This document shows positions 1 to 12,070 of a stretch of DNA of 64,000 nt, one piece after another. The position numbers and the translations under genes are program-made. This DNA comes from Cymbidium sinense (lineage: Eukaryota; Streptophyta; Magnoliopsida; Asparagales; Orchidaceae), in contig CM038220.1 of the NCBI GenBank assembly GCA_021442155.1, positions 78,541,817 to 78,605,816 on the forward strand, given 5' to 3'. Numbering within the stretch: position 1 is the stretch's first letter; every line of letters starts with the position of its first letter. The notes beneath the pieces were generated by a model. The model was not told the origin of the DNA. It worked only from the letters and a program-made list of their open reading frames with translations, and made no database searches.

Positions 1-158
1 ACTAGTTCCTCATTTGGGAAGTGACACACAAGAAGAAGAAGATACTCCTATCAAACTTAAGGGAACTTATAATCTTTCAAGAAAGGCAAAGTATGAAATA
101 AGTGATTTTGATTCAGACTATGACTTTGAATCTACTTATGGAAATAAAGTTCAGAGGG
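1..158 (+). pseudogene. End of protease region of element A
   Basis: This short stretch matches 18690-18850 in element B and the reverse complement of about 60800-60930 in element C, including an acidic run (EEEDT-like) and a Y-D-F-E-S-T-Y-G-N motif. In the intact order it lies between the aspartic protease and the reverse transcriptase. It stops abruptly at a TGTTGACC sequence, the start of the inserted element; the homology to C resumes at about 6594. Confidence 0.8.
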
Positions 159-3100
159 TTTGTTGACCTTATTTTTAGGATGAGCTCTCAACTCCCTCCT
201 CCTTAGGCATATGACTTCTCTTAGACTTTAGGAGTTACTTAGTCTTAAGACACATCTAGTAATTAGGTGGACTCAACCTAGCCCTATAGACTTAGAAGGG
301 TTAGCCATAGGATTAGGTCATGCCCTAGGGGTGTTAGTAAAATTTGCCCACCCTTTGCTTGAACCATTTCTCAGATTCATTCCTTCAAGTTAAACTCCAA
401 ATCAATCCTAATTGTTTTTCTCAAACTCCAAATCAATCTTATTTGTTTTTCTCCAAACTCAATCAATATCACTTGATTGAAACCCATGATTGAAATTTTA
501 AGTTCCAAATATTTCTTAAGTCTTTAATTCCCTCTTAAGGACTTAGCCTAAATTGAATTCAAATCAATCCAAACTCATGAAATTTTCTCATAACTCATTT
601 ATATTCTCATTTATATTCACATATATAAATGAAATATAAATTCAAATCAATCAAATCAAATCCAAAATTCAAATTCCAAATTCTAAAATCTTTCCTAAAT
701 CCTTAATTTTCCTCTTAAAGACTTAGCTTAGATCAACTTCAAATCAACTCAAATTCATAAAATTTTCTCATAACCCATTTATATTTTCATTTATATTCAT
801 ATATATAAATGAAATATAAATTCAAATCAATCAAATCAAGCCCATAATTCAAATTTCAAATTCCAAAATCTTTCTAAATCCTTAATTTCCCTCTTAGGGA
901 CTTAGCCTAGATCATGATCAAATCAGTTCAAATTCATGAAATTTTCTCATAACATATTTATATTCTCATTTATATTCACATATAGAAATGAAGTATAAAT
1001 TCAAACAACCAAAATCACTTCCAAAAATCTAACTCAAACTCATTCAAAATTCAACCTAAGTCTTTCAAGTCAAAATCTTGAACTTAGCTAAACCAACTTC
1101 AAATCAAGCCAAACCCTTGATTTTTCTTCATGATTCAATCAATCCTTCAATTATAAATCCAAATATACGTACAAACTTCAACCACTCAACCAAAACTCAA
1201 TCCAAAAATCAAGCCAAAATCCATTCATGTTCTTCCTTTGAATATGAAATTATCAAATGATTCAAAACTCATTTGAATTCAAACCACTTGCAAATGGATT
1301 TATATTTCAATCATAAGTCCATATACAAGTTCAATCAAACTCAAACCAAGCTTTGAACAAGCCATTTGACCCACTTAGGCTCACTTGATCGAACCTAAAG
1401 TACCCTTTATGAGCCAAATTCTAATCCTAACGAAATTAGATTAAATCAAACTCACCTCTGCCTCTCATCATGAGATAATCAATCAATCAAATTAGGTCAA
1501 ACCAAGCCAAACTTAAGGGATTGACCAAGTCAACACTTAGCCAAAATGAAACCCAACATAACCAAAATTCACCATAGGCCAAATTAATTAAAACCATTGA
1601 TCAAGACTCATTCATGATCAATGTTTAAACTTGATCAAGTCAACATTTGAGCCTAACCTAGCCCAATTGGCCACTTGACCCAAGTTGACCTAAAAAGTCA
1701 AAATATGTCAAAACTTGATCTAAGCCAAATTGATTGAAACCAATGGGTCAAATTCATTCCAAATCATTTGTTAAACTTGACCAAAGCCTTAATTGGCCAA
1801 TTAGATTAACCAGCCAAAGGGTCATGATGAGCCAAATTCATACTTAACCAAAATTGATTGGAAATAAAGATACCATATCACTTCATATGACTAACCAAAC
1901 CTAAAACTACCCATGACCTAGCTCAAATAGGTCAAATGGTTCAAATTGATCAACTTGACCCATTTGACTTAAATGAAGTCATTCAAACCTAAACTAAATT
2001 GAATCAAACCAAAGCCACCAAAATATTTCAAATGGTCATATGAACTTGACCCAACCATTGGTTTGGCCCAATTTGACCAATTGGTTAACTTGACCCAAGT
2101 TGATGTATTTTGATCTAAATGGGTCAACATGAGCCAAACCATACCAAATGAACTCCAAAATCTAATAAAACTTGGCCAAACCTATTTTCTCAACATACCC
2201 AACATATCCAAATTCAAAAATCAACCAAATGACTATTTTACCCCTAGCCATAGAACAAATTTTGATCAAATCCATGAGGAATTTGATCAATTCCTTTTCA
2301 TACCTACTTGATACTCTCTAGTAGATCAAGTGAAGGGAGGTGGTGCCAACCCAATGGGTTTGGGTCGACTCCACCATATGGCCAAACCGAGCACATGGTT
2401 TGAAATGGCCACATGGAAAACCTCTTCCCACTTATTTTAAGCACATGTCCACTCCACTAATTCACTCCCTAGCCTAAAATGAATAACATGGCACATCTAA
2501 TAGCTCAAACAACCCTTTCAATCTTGGCAATTGGATCAAAATGATAAGCTTATGCTCGACCATCCGATTGCCAAAGGGGGGAGATATACTCCCCCTAATT
2601 CACTTCAATTCTCCCTTCCCCATTGTTGATTGAGTGTGAGGAAGCTAGGGGAGTCTTTTCCTAGAGATCCCAAGCTACCTCAAGCACTTGCCAACTTCAT
2701 CTTCTCGATTTTCACAAGGTGAAAACAGGGGAGCTCCATAGGATTTTGAACTTAGCCAATACTCAAAATCATTGCAATTCACTTTGCACACTCCATCAGA
2801 GGATCAAGTCGAGCTTGCCCAAGCTCATTCCCAAGTTCCAAAGGCAACGGGAGATTCACTTCAATCAAAACTGAGCTCAAGCTAAGGAGGAGGTGGTCCT
2901 TAGAGCCATCCATTCAACCTCAAGAGCTAAAACTTTCACTAAAGCTTCTCCTCAACCAGACGAAGCTTCTCCAAGGAAGTTGAGCACTGATGATCACCTC
3001 TAATGAGATATTCCATTTTTCAACCATTAAACTCAATGTGGTGTGGAGCTTTGTGAAATAAATTTTAATCCCATGGAATTTTGACCGTTAGATGTGCTTG

Positions 3101-6100
3101 TCATTAGGTTTAGATGGTGTGGGCTGATTTTCAATCCAATCTGAGCTCGATCGAGCTCGGATCTTCTCTTTGAAAGTGGACGGTCCCCAATTTTCACAGG
3201 GAAGAACAGGGAGAATCTCTGGCCATCCATCCACACATTTTGGATGGACGACTGAGATTAAACACACACTTTAGATTTGATTTTATCTCTTTTAAATGAT
3301 GGCTTTAATCTCAGCCGTCCAATCCTTGATCATAGGGCTCAAGCAAAAGTGCATAGTGCCGCCGCCACGCGGCACTATGATGGGATGTTTAAATGGCCAC
3401 TCAGAGTGCACCACATGTAAAATGCAGTCGCGTCAGCTCTTGCATGGAACGCCGTAGGGATTAGGAAATTAATTAAGGTTTAAATAATTCTAATTAATCC
3501 TCTAAACTTCTAAAATTCATATCTATCTGAAGAAAAATAAGAAAAATATGAGGTAAATTGCCACAGAAAGATAATTCAATCTAGAATATTCGAAAATTGG
3601 TTTTAATGGATTTTGAATTTTGTCTTTCTCTGAAAGTGTGCTACTTATACTTTAACTATAAGCTTGCATGTGAATAAAATATAAAGATGTGTTTAATGTA
3701 GTTTTCCTTCTCCTCTCTTTTGGTATAGTTTTGAATAGGATTTGGTAAAGTGTTTGGTTTATTTGAAAAGAATCTAATAATTACCTAATTCCATCTCTTA
3801 TTCATTCATATGCTATTACTTAAGAAGGATACCTACACTTTCACATATAAATTGCATAAACAAATCAACATAAAATAAATAAAATTTGTGCATCTTTCTT
3901 TTCTATTCATTTTTTTGTACACATGTTTATATTTAAGGAAAGCGATATATTAGTCTGGACAACCCCGAGGTTGCAAGGCTTTAGGTAGCCCTAAGTAGGT
4001 CATGTACCTTACACCCCTGGTGCTAACAATGGTGCCGTACTCACTTATGCCTTTCATATATTCATATGTGCATGTGAAAATTAGATAAGAAGCCCCTTTT
4101 CTACTTAATGAAATTCATGCATCATAAACATTTAAATTTTCTTAAGTAACTTACTTAACATGCATCATAAAGTATGCTAAACATTCCCATTTAGTATGTA
4201 TAGATATGCTTAGGATCCATTCATATACATGTTACACATGTTGGGAAAGAAATAAAGTGATGTGTGTTTTGTGATCTTAATTCACTTTATTTAATCTTAA
4301 AATGCCTTTCTTTTGAATATGTTTATTAAGAGTTCATCTAAACTTAGGATTAATTAAAACACATAATAAAATATTCACTAAAAAAAACTAAAATGTGAAT
4401 CTACTTTAAAAATTACTTAGGTTAGGGAAGGAAAGAGAAGTTCTCTTCTCTTTCTCTCTCTTTACAACTTAGTAATTAATTGTAGAATTCACCTGAACCT
4501 AATTAAAATACAAAATAAAATCAACCCAAAATAACTAAACCACTTAAATGAAACCCTCCTCTAAGTTGAACATCCTTCACACTTAGAAAACTCTAACTTA
4601 AATCCATAGCTAAGCATACCACATAAATCTTAAAAGAACACACATTAGGCTAAGTCACCACTTCTAGCTTTAGGTTAGGTGCATGGTTTGATGTTTATAT
4701 TTTATTTTTGATGTAATATTTTTAGGAAGGGGATGTTGTGCATAATGAGAATGGTAGGACGATCTTAGTCTAACCATTGCCTTACGGAGGGATTGTGCTT
4801 AAAGACTGTAATAAATAAAAATTTTAAATACTTTTGCTGTGCAGGTGCTTATACCCCTAAGCATAATCTAATAAGCCAGGTGGACTTAGTCACCTATGTG
4901 TGGGTTGTTAAGTACAATATATATGCTTGGGATTTGTATGGTTTGTTTTAGCTAATCTCTATTTTGTAGGTGTTAGTTAGATTTTCATTTTTCCCTTTTC
5001 ATGTAATTTTTACAATTAGGATTTTGGAATGATTGTTATAAGGATTAGGATGAACATTAGTTATAAGGCTTTACCTTATGTACCATGTGAAGTCTTTGGA
5101 GCACTCACCTTCCAACCATCCAAAAGAAAGAACTAAAGAAGAAAGAAGAAAAGAAGAATGAATAAATAAAGCTTGAAGACCCCCATAATAATGAATTCCT
5201 TGCTTAATTATTTTTAATTCATTTGTAATCCGGATTGTATAAGGGTTGAGCTCGACTACCCAATTTATTTTTCGGGTTTGTGCGGTGGTGCCTGACCACA
5301 ATTGGCCTCTTATTCATTTGTGCTTAGCTTTATAAATTGATTGATGATTTGTTTAGCTTGTACATTAAGTGACATCCTTTTCCTAGTTTATTCCTTACTT
5401 TATCTATGGCCTGGATGATGATTAGGCTCTTAAGAAAAAATAAATCTTCTACTAAATTTAACAATTAAAAATTAAAATAAAGAACTCATAACCTCACCTA
5501 AAGCTTAGGCTTAAAATAAAGATAAAAGAATTAACAACCCCTTAGCTCGATGAGTATTTCTTTTATAACATCATGCATAAATGCATCTTGTTTCACTCTT
5601 GATTGGAGGGCTTCCACCTTTCCCAGAGAAACTTGGCTTGATGTGTGAGATCCATGGTGGAAACACACCTCCTCCCTTCTTGCTGATTTTGGCCAATAAT
5701 CTTACTTCTCATGCATTAGGCATATGAATCTTATTATCTTGAGTCAAAAATGATTGTCCAAAAATAAAAAAAAATGAAATCTGAATTGCATTAGATTTAG
5801 GTCATTTGAAGCATGCCATGATCTAGTCTCTCTTTAGGGAGTGAGTTTAGGACTTAGTCTCTTTCTACAAATAAATACCATTGGGCTTTGTGGTGGCTAC
5901 CCTAAGGTAAGTCCATCTTTTCTTGTGGAGCAAAATAAATGCCATTTTACCTTAGACTAGGTGCTTTTGGCCTTGGTAAAATCATACAAAGGTTGCACTT
6001 GGCCCAATCATAGAATTTGAGGCATTTCCCTATGAGTTTCTGTAGCATATGAAATCCTACAAAATGTATAGCCCAATCATTTGGCTTCGATGACAATCAT

Positions 6101-6593
6101 GCATCATTCATCTTCTTTTGATCAATCATGGATGTCGATTGATAGCATTACCCCATTGAAATCATTAGAGACAACGATCATTTATCTTAATCAAGAGTTT
6201 TCCTAAAGAATCTCCATTCCTTAGGATGTAATTAACTATGAGGGCTTGCCCCCTGTAAAGAACTTAACAAACCCGATTTAAAATAAAATCTACTTTACTT
6301 TTTCTATGTAAAGTAGGGAAAAAATCTCTAGTACACCTCGAAGACCCAATGTCCTTAGGAGTCCTTATTTTGGTGGTTAGGCCCATTGTAGGGTGGTGAC
6401 TTCTATCTTTCGAGATAGTACACCTCTCCTCAATATCAAACCTGATCACCCTAAGAAGTACATATGTGGATCTACATGGCATCTAACCTAGGAGATTTAT
6501 ATTTTGGTGTTCTCATTTATCTTCTTTCCACCCACAGAAAGGAAAGAGGAATAGAAAAGGACATTTGGAATATTATAATTTTCACTCTGAGTG
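159..6593. mobile_element. Long-LTR / LARD-like insertion inside element A
   Basis: About 6.4 kb of non-coding, AT-rich DNA interrupts element A between the protease end and the RT linker; element C lacks it at the matching site. It starts TGTTGACC, like the Tat LTR at 12071, and positions 370-3790 match 48201-52330 in the same orientation. The 6190-6330 part (a taattaactatgagg segment followed by an aaaatctct segment) resembles the end of the Tat LTR near 13510-13600. I read it as a very long solo LTR or a non-autonomous LARD-type element. No clean CA terminus or target-site duplication could be found on the right, so that boundary is approximate. The stretch 1380-2330 is unusually rich in reiterated ttgacc/ccaaa words. 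There is no credible coding. Confidence 0.6.
500..1130. repeat. 180-bp tandem subrepeat, about 3 copies
   Basis: A block containing 'catttatattctcatttat' followed by a tataaatgaaatataaattc-like stretch recurs with its left edge near 591, 771 and 951, a period of 180 bp. Each unit also carries a 'cttaattttcctcttaaaga'-like line. A partial fourth unit follows near 1054. The same family occurs at 48260-49080 with about four copies. Confidence 0.8.
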
Positions 6594-7401
6594 CATCAAA
6601 AGGATAGCTCTCTTGAGAGTCGGATGACTCACTCAAAATTATACCCATCCATCACGGGCTTGAAAATTAGTCCCTTTGGAGGTTCTTAATATTGAAGAAT
6701 TGATAATATTATATGTGGTGTCATTAAGCGAGAGTGGTGAAATAAAAACTCTATTTTATAAATTTGAAGAGTCTCAGCCTCACAATTTTGATCAGCCTAC
6801 CCAACATGAAAATTATGATGAGATAGTGCTAACAAGAATACCAATATACTATCCACAAAATTTTTGAAGAATGATGCATAAGCTTGGAATTCATATTGGA
6901 ACTACTAAATATAGAACTCAAATCTTTAATAAGATGTGGAGCCAAAGAAGTCCTCAAGCATCAAGAAGAAGTGATAAGTTTATCACTAAAGGTTTGGGGT
7001 TCATCCACAAAACTCATTAAAATAGAGCTTATTATAATATAATAAAAGTCGAGATCAAAACTAAGAGTGACAAAGAAGATGATCTCCATGAAATTCTTCT
7101 CACAAATGATGAAGAAGTAGAAGCCAAGCCTACACCTGAAGAACTTGAAGACGGTGGACAAATAGCTACTATGGATGAACTAAAATAAATCAACCTAGGA
7201 GCTGAAGATGATCCACATCCAAATTTCGTTAGTGCCCTTCTACCTAATGAGAAAGTTGAAGAGTTAAAAGTGCTACTTTATGAATTCAAGGATTGCTTTT
7301 CCTAGACATATTCTGAAATTCCAGGCTTATCCCATGAGATAATAGTTCATAAACTTGCCATTAAACTAGATGCAATGTCTGTTAAGCAAGCTCATAGGTG
7401 A
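6594..7401 (+). pseudogene. Protease-RT linker of element A pol
   Basis: Collinear with the reverse complement of about 60000-60770 in element C. It encodes an acidic spacer with a readable 63-residue piece at 6676-6867 (IEELIILYVVSLSESGE) and, from about 7190, the run-up to the RT including the 'KLDAMSVKQAHR'-like segment typical of Ty3/gypsy polyproteins just before the RT palm. A TGA at about 7399-7401 cuts the frame where element C reads through. No catalytic motif lies here; it is annotated to show that the pol frame once ran continuously from protease to RT. Confidence 0.7.
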
Positions 7402-8155
7402 ATGAGATTGAAGATTGAAGAACAAATAATTGTAAAAACTAAGAAGCTAATCGAATCAGGCTTCATCCAGGAGGAGAAGTATGCAGATTGTATAGCTAAC
7501 ATTATCTCAATTAAGAAAAAGAATGGTCAAATCCATCTCTGCATTGATTTCCAGGACCTAAATAAGGTGTTCCCAAAAGATAACTTTCTGCTTCCAATAT
7601 CAGAACTAATAGTGGACAACACTTCCAACTATGACATATTCTCATTCATGGATGGATCATCGGGATACAACCAAATTAAAATGACACTTGAAGATGAAAG
7701 ACATACATAATTCAGAACACATATTGGCATCTGTTGCTACACAGTCATGCCTTTTAGCTTAAAAAATGCTAGAGCTACATACCAAAGAGCCATGATGTGT
7801 ATTTTTGATGAGTTTATTCACCATACGGTGGAATGTTATGTTGACGATTTGATGGTGAAAAGCTTAAATCGTGAAAATCACTTTGAAGACTTGAGAATTG
7901 TATTAGAGAGAATCAAAAAATATGATCTCAAGATGAATTCTCTAAAATGTGCATTCGGAGTATCCTCTAAAAAATTCCTTGGGTATATCATACATCACAG
8001 AGGTATTGAAATTGATCCTGCTAAAATCAAGGCAATCATGGAGATGCCTCCACCGAAGAGTTTGCATCAGCTTCATTCTTTACAAGGATAACTTGCATTC
8101 ATCTATCGATTTATATCAAACCTATCAGGATGCTGTCAACCATTTGCAAAGTTGA
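7402..8155 (+). pseudogene. Reverse transcriptase domain of element A
   Basis: Ty3/gypsy reverse transcriptase, which copies element RNA into DNA. Two frame pieces carry the family motifs: 7402-7710 has KKKNGQIHLCIDFQDLNK and DNFLLPISELIVDN, with the first catalytic aspartate region near FSFMDGSSGYNQI; 7747-8091 has MPFSLKNARATYQRAM, the catalytic ECYVDDLMVKS box and KKFLGYIIHHRGI. A TAA at 7708-7710 separates the pieces and another stop follows HSLQG at about 8089, so no active protein is made. The YVDD box is retained here, unlike element C, where it has been deleted. Confidence 0.92.
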
Positions 8156-8156
8156 T

Positions 8157-8640
8157 GAAGAAGGATGCTTCATTCAAATGGGACAAGGAGTGCCAAGAAA
8201 CCTTCAATAATATTAAAAGCTACATGTTAAATCCATAAATCCTTGCAGCGCCTACTCTTGGGAAGCCCTCATTCTATACACGGTTACATTAGAAGAGTCC
8301 CTTGGAGAATTATTGACACAACACAATGAAGAAAGCAAAGAGAATGCTCTTTATTATATCAGTCAAAGATTAATAGGAGCATAAATGAGATACTCTCTGA
8401 TAGAGAAGCATTATTTGACACTGATCTTTGCAGACCAAAAGCTCCATCACTATATGTTATCTCACAAGATTACCCTCATCTCAAGGATCGATCCACTGAA
8501 GTACTTAATGACAAGACCAGCATTGATAGGTCTCTTGGCAAGATGGGCAGTATTGCTTCTACAATTTGATATCACGTACATTTCACAGAAAGCAAGGAAG
8601 GGACAAGTCTTAGAAAATTTTTAGCTGCACATCCCATTCC
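8157..8640 (+). pseudogene. RNase H (Ty3-type) domain of element A
   Basis: Follows the RT directly, as expected for the thumb/RNase H part of gypsy pol. Readable pieces include KKDASFKWDKECQETF, NEESKENALYYISQRLIGA, MRYSLIEKHYLTLIFADQKL and a KITLISRIDPLKYL segment, all collinear with 59015-59368 of element C. Stops occur at about 8236 and at the TAA just before MRYSLIE (about 8384). The end, QKARKGQVLENF, is the usual linker into the next domain. The role would be removal of template RNA during reverse transcription; the copy is inactive. Confidence 0.82.
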
Positions 8641-8689
8641 TGCGGACTCTTCTCTTAATGATGATTATGCTCATTCATGAAAGAGAAAA

Positions 8690-9150
8690 ATCATAAATTT
8701 GGAAAATATACTTTGATGAAGACTCATCGATCAAACACGTCCAACCTCTAAATTTCTCAAGGGTAAGAGCAGGAATCGACAACGTCATCATAATACCAGA
8801 AGGAGGAATAATGAGATGATCGTATGGGCTGATTGAGTCAAGAACTAATAATAAAGCGAAGTATGAAGCATTAGTGGCTCTTGAAAAAGCTATTTTCATA
8901 GGCATTAAAAATTTGCATATTTTTTGTGATTCTCAACTTATTATAAATCAAGTACTAGGCATCTATAAAATCAATAAGCTTGAGTTAGCCTTCTATCACA
9001 AGCGAGTTCTTGAGCTTATGAAGCAAATATCAAATATCACACTAACTCGAGTCTCTCGATCCTAGAATAGTATTGCCGATTGCTTAGCAAAATTAGCTAA
9101 GGAGATGACAAGTATGAATGGTGATTATGTCATGATCTCGATATTTACTC
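8690..9150 (+). pseudogene. Archaeal-type (second) RNase H domain of element A
   Basis: A second RNase H lies between the gypsy RNase H and the integrase. Visible motifs are WKIYFDEDSSI (first acidic residue), ESRTNNKAKYEALVALEKAI (the glutamate helix), NLHIFCDSQLIINQVLG (third acid) and SIADCLAKLAKEM (fourth acid). Such an extra RNase H is known from plant Tat-clade Ty3/gypsy elements. A stop at about 8817 and a TAG at about 9063 break the frame. Element C carries a matching but differently damaged copy at 58372-58880. Confidence 0.85.
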
Positions 9151-9329
9151 AACGAGTTCTAGATCCAACAAAGTATCAATCCCTGCAGATAGAGGGGTTA
9201 CTAAATTTGACATAGTAGGTTGTGACTCAATTTACTCTTCATACTCTCCAAAATTAACAAGAAGTTATACCAAGAAAAGCTAAGAATGATATTACCTCAG
9301 AAAAGTAGTGTAAAGCCTTTATTGTAGAA

Positions 9330-10586
9330 GAGCCGCATGATTGGAGGCAACCCTTCATCGACTACTTTAAAGAAGGCAAATTACCAAATAATAAATCATT
9401 GGCAGCTCAAATCGAGAAGAGAATGTTGCACTATGCTTTCATCAACAACACTCTATATCGTAGATCATTTGAACAAATGTGGCTATGATGCCTAAATACA
9501 GATGAAGGTATCAAAGTGATGGTTGAAGTTCATGAAGGACTCTGTGGTGCACACCAGTCACATCCTAAGATGACAATAAAGATCAAAAGGATGGGCTAGT
9601 ATTGACCATCTATGGTGAGAGATTGTATCAATAATGCTAAGAAGTATCATGAATGTCAGGTACATGAGAGTATAATCCACCAGCTTCCAAATCCACTGCA
9701 CCCAACAATATCATCTTGGCCATTCGAATGTTGGGGTATAGATGTAATTGAACCAATTGATCCACCGTCGTCAGCTAGACATCGCTTCATCCTAGTTCCG
9801 GATAACTATTTCTCTACTAAAGCTATCCCATTTAAAGAAGTTACTGCTGACCGAGTGATCAACTTCTTCACGCATAATGTGGTTTATAGATTTGGAGTAC
9901 CACGTCGAATAATTTCTGATAATGGCATAACTTTCAAAAGTGCAAAGATTTATAGATTTATCGATCTACATAAAATTGATTGGTGATACTCTTCAATATA
10001 TAATCTAAGAGCAAATGGTTTGGCAGAAGCCTTCAATAAGACATTAGTCAAACTGCTCAAGAAGATCCTTACTAAAAATAAGAGAGAATGACATACCAAA
10101 CTGATAGAGGCATTATGGGCATATGGAACCACCTACAAGATGCCAACAAAAGCCACTCCTTATTCATTGGTATTTGAAATTGAAATAGTTCTTCCACTTG
10201 AAGTTGAGTTACCTTCACTACGAGTAGCCATCCAATATAATATAATTGCAGATCAAAATGCTCATTTGAGAATGGAGGAACTCGACGTGCTTGATGAAGT
10301 TAGATTGCAAGCTCATCAAAATCTAGAAGTCTATCTAGTAAAGATGTCTAGGGATTTTGACCATACGGTGTGGCCTCAAACAGTCCAAAAAGGAGAATTG
10401 GTTCTGGTGCTAAGATGACCAATTATTCCTAATTGAAAATTCGGTGGTAAATTTGAGCCTAATTGGGAGGGCTTTTTTGTCATTGAAAAAGTGTATCAAG
10501 GAGGGGCATATCAACTCATTGACCTAAAGGGTGAAAGTCCAATGCCACCAATTAATGGTCGATACTTGAAAAAGTATTATACATGA
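9330..10586 (+). pseudogene. Integrase of element A, with GPY/F-like C-terminus
   Basis: Integrase inserts the DNA copy into the chromosome. The zinc-binding part reads HEGLCGAHQ ... CINNAKKYHECQVHE: the first Cys of the CxxC pair is Tyr here, whereas element C keeps CQEC. The catalytic core shows D (CWGIDVIEPI), D (RIISDNGITFKSAK) and E (ANGLAEAFNKTL), the DD(35)E set. The C-terminal part includes GELVLVLR, a W-E-G-F-F-V-I GPY/F-like motif and ends NGRYLKKYYT with a stop at 10584-10586. Internal stops (for example after DLHKIDW at about 9985) and the lost zinc ligand make it inactive. Confidence 0.88.
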
Positions 10587-12056
10587 ACAATACATTCGAG
10601 GTATAATAAAAATCCCTATAGATGGGGGCATTTTTTTAGTATATATCTTTAGCCAACATATTCTTGAGTTGATGTCATGCTTTGTAAGACAAGATCCTGA
10701 ATATATTATGATTGAGTTGACATCGAGCTTTACAAAATCTAGAATACCCCAGTATTATTGTTAAGTTGTAGGTTCTTGCAAAAAAATAATCCATTTCTAT
10801 GCATGAAAGATAGTCTAAATAAATTTATCTCCAAGATTTATCAAATTAATCAATGAGAAGAACTCCCAATTTTAGAAGCTTCAATCAATTAAGTTAGAAA
10901 CATCAACTTCTACATCCTAAAGTCTGGGATGAGTTCTAAAAGGTCAAACTCAACAAGCCCAAATGTGGGAGTTCGGCATCCTCACTCAACAAGCCGCAAG
11001 AAAAGGTTGTGAAAGAGCCCTGCTCGGTCGATGACAAAACCACAAACCCATTATAGCTTAAATTGAAAACTTCGTAGGTTCTAAAGGTCAAACTCAACAA
11101 GCTAAATGTGGGGTTCGCTCTCCTCACTCAATAAACCAAGAAAAGGCCGCAGTGAAAGAGCCCCTGCTTGTTAGTCCAATGATGATAGTTGTTCAATCTC
11201 AAACAAGATCCAACTTAGTGATTACAAGCAACCGATCCAAGAGATCTTTCTACTTGATCGATAGATCAAGATGATGAAAACTCAATTCATGGCACGTCAA
11301 ATCAATCTATATATTACCGTAGGGTGATATCTCAATTTATTCTCAAATGTCGATCAAGCTCAAAGCATATATCAAAGCCAATCTCCTCATCAAGTCGTCA
11401 AAAAAAGCATGAGGGAGGAAAACAATTCCATAGTTCATACAAAGCGATCGAACTAAAGAAATTTCATGGTTATTTAGTTTTATTAAAGCACACATTTGGG
11501 TGATAACTTTATAATGAAGGTCATCTGTATGCACCCTTTAATGAATCTGTCAAAGTAGCAAGTACATGATTCAGGGCGTACACACACTTCCTGATAAGTC
11601 AATATGGACAAATTAGGGCAGTCCTTCATCAAGTCCGTTAAGCTTATAGCTAGGATAGAAGGAATTTCAAATTTGACCAAGCACGAATAAACCAATTCCC
11701 CAACAGAGTCCTTCATAAAAATAAATAAATCAATTCCTCCATCAAACCCAACCAACCACGAAGCTAGGGTTGGAGGAAACTCAAATATGCAATGACAAAA
11801 AAAGAGATCTTCAGCAAAGCCATTGAAGTAGAGAGTAGATGGTGTAAGAACTCTTATCTATCATACAAGTCAATTCTAACAAATCGGTCAATCCCATCAT
11901 TAAGCATGTCCTAAATAAGGCATTATACTAATGATAAATTCTATTAAACTTCAGTAAGCTATTGCAATCGAAGCTGAAATGATACAAGTTCTGTGGACAG
12001 CCCAAAGGGTCAACCAGTTTTCAACAAACATGGCTTGCTCGATGTGCAAACCACAT
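10587..12056 (+). other. 3' noncoding region of element A between pol and LTR
   Basis: About 1.5 kb with no coding, collinear in part with the reverse complement of 55178-56960 in element C. It begins with a polypurine-like 'gatgggggcattttttt' at 10621, just behind the integrase stop. An internal duplication sits at 10933-11200. Long, fast-changing 3' regions of this kind are known in Tat elements. Confidence 0.7.
10933..11200 (+). repeat. Tandem duplication in the 3' region of element A
   Basis: A block reading 'ggtcaaactcaacaagc', then 'tcctcactcaa' and 'gaaagagccc' occurs twice, starting near 10940 and 11093. The reverse complement of element C shows a related pair near 56080-56340, so the duplication predates the split of A and C. 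Confidence 0.7.
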
Positions 12057-12070
12057 TTGTTGGGGGCATT
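12057..12070 (+). other. Polypurine tract (plus-strand primer site)
   Basis: 'ttgttgggggcatt' lies directly before the TGTTGACC start of the LTR, the expected position of the RNase H-resistant primer for plus-strand synthesis. Element C keeps the same purine-rich run in reverse complement at 55178-55192. Confidence 0.7.

Noticed and set aside
500..1130. CRISPR-like repeat-spacer array
   Set aside because: The 180-bp units repeat over their full length with no unique spacers, in plant DNA.
6961..10418. Viral origin of the RT-integrase region (endogenous pararetrovirus)
   Set aside because: An integrase, a polypurine tract and LTRs are present and the domain order is that of Ty3/gypsy Tat elements; no movement protein or coat protein was seen.
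10936..11755. Minus-strand ORFs in the 3' region of element A
   Set aside because: They lie in the noncoding segment between pol and LTR and show no domain.
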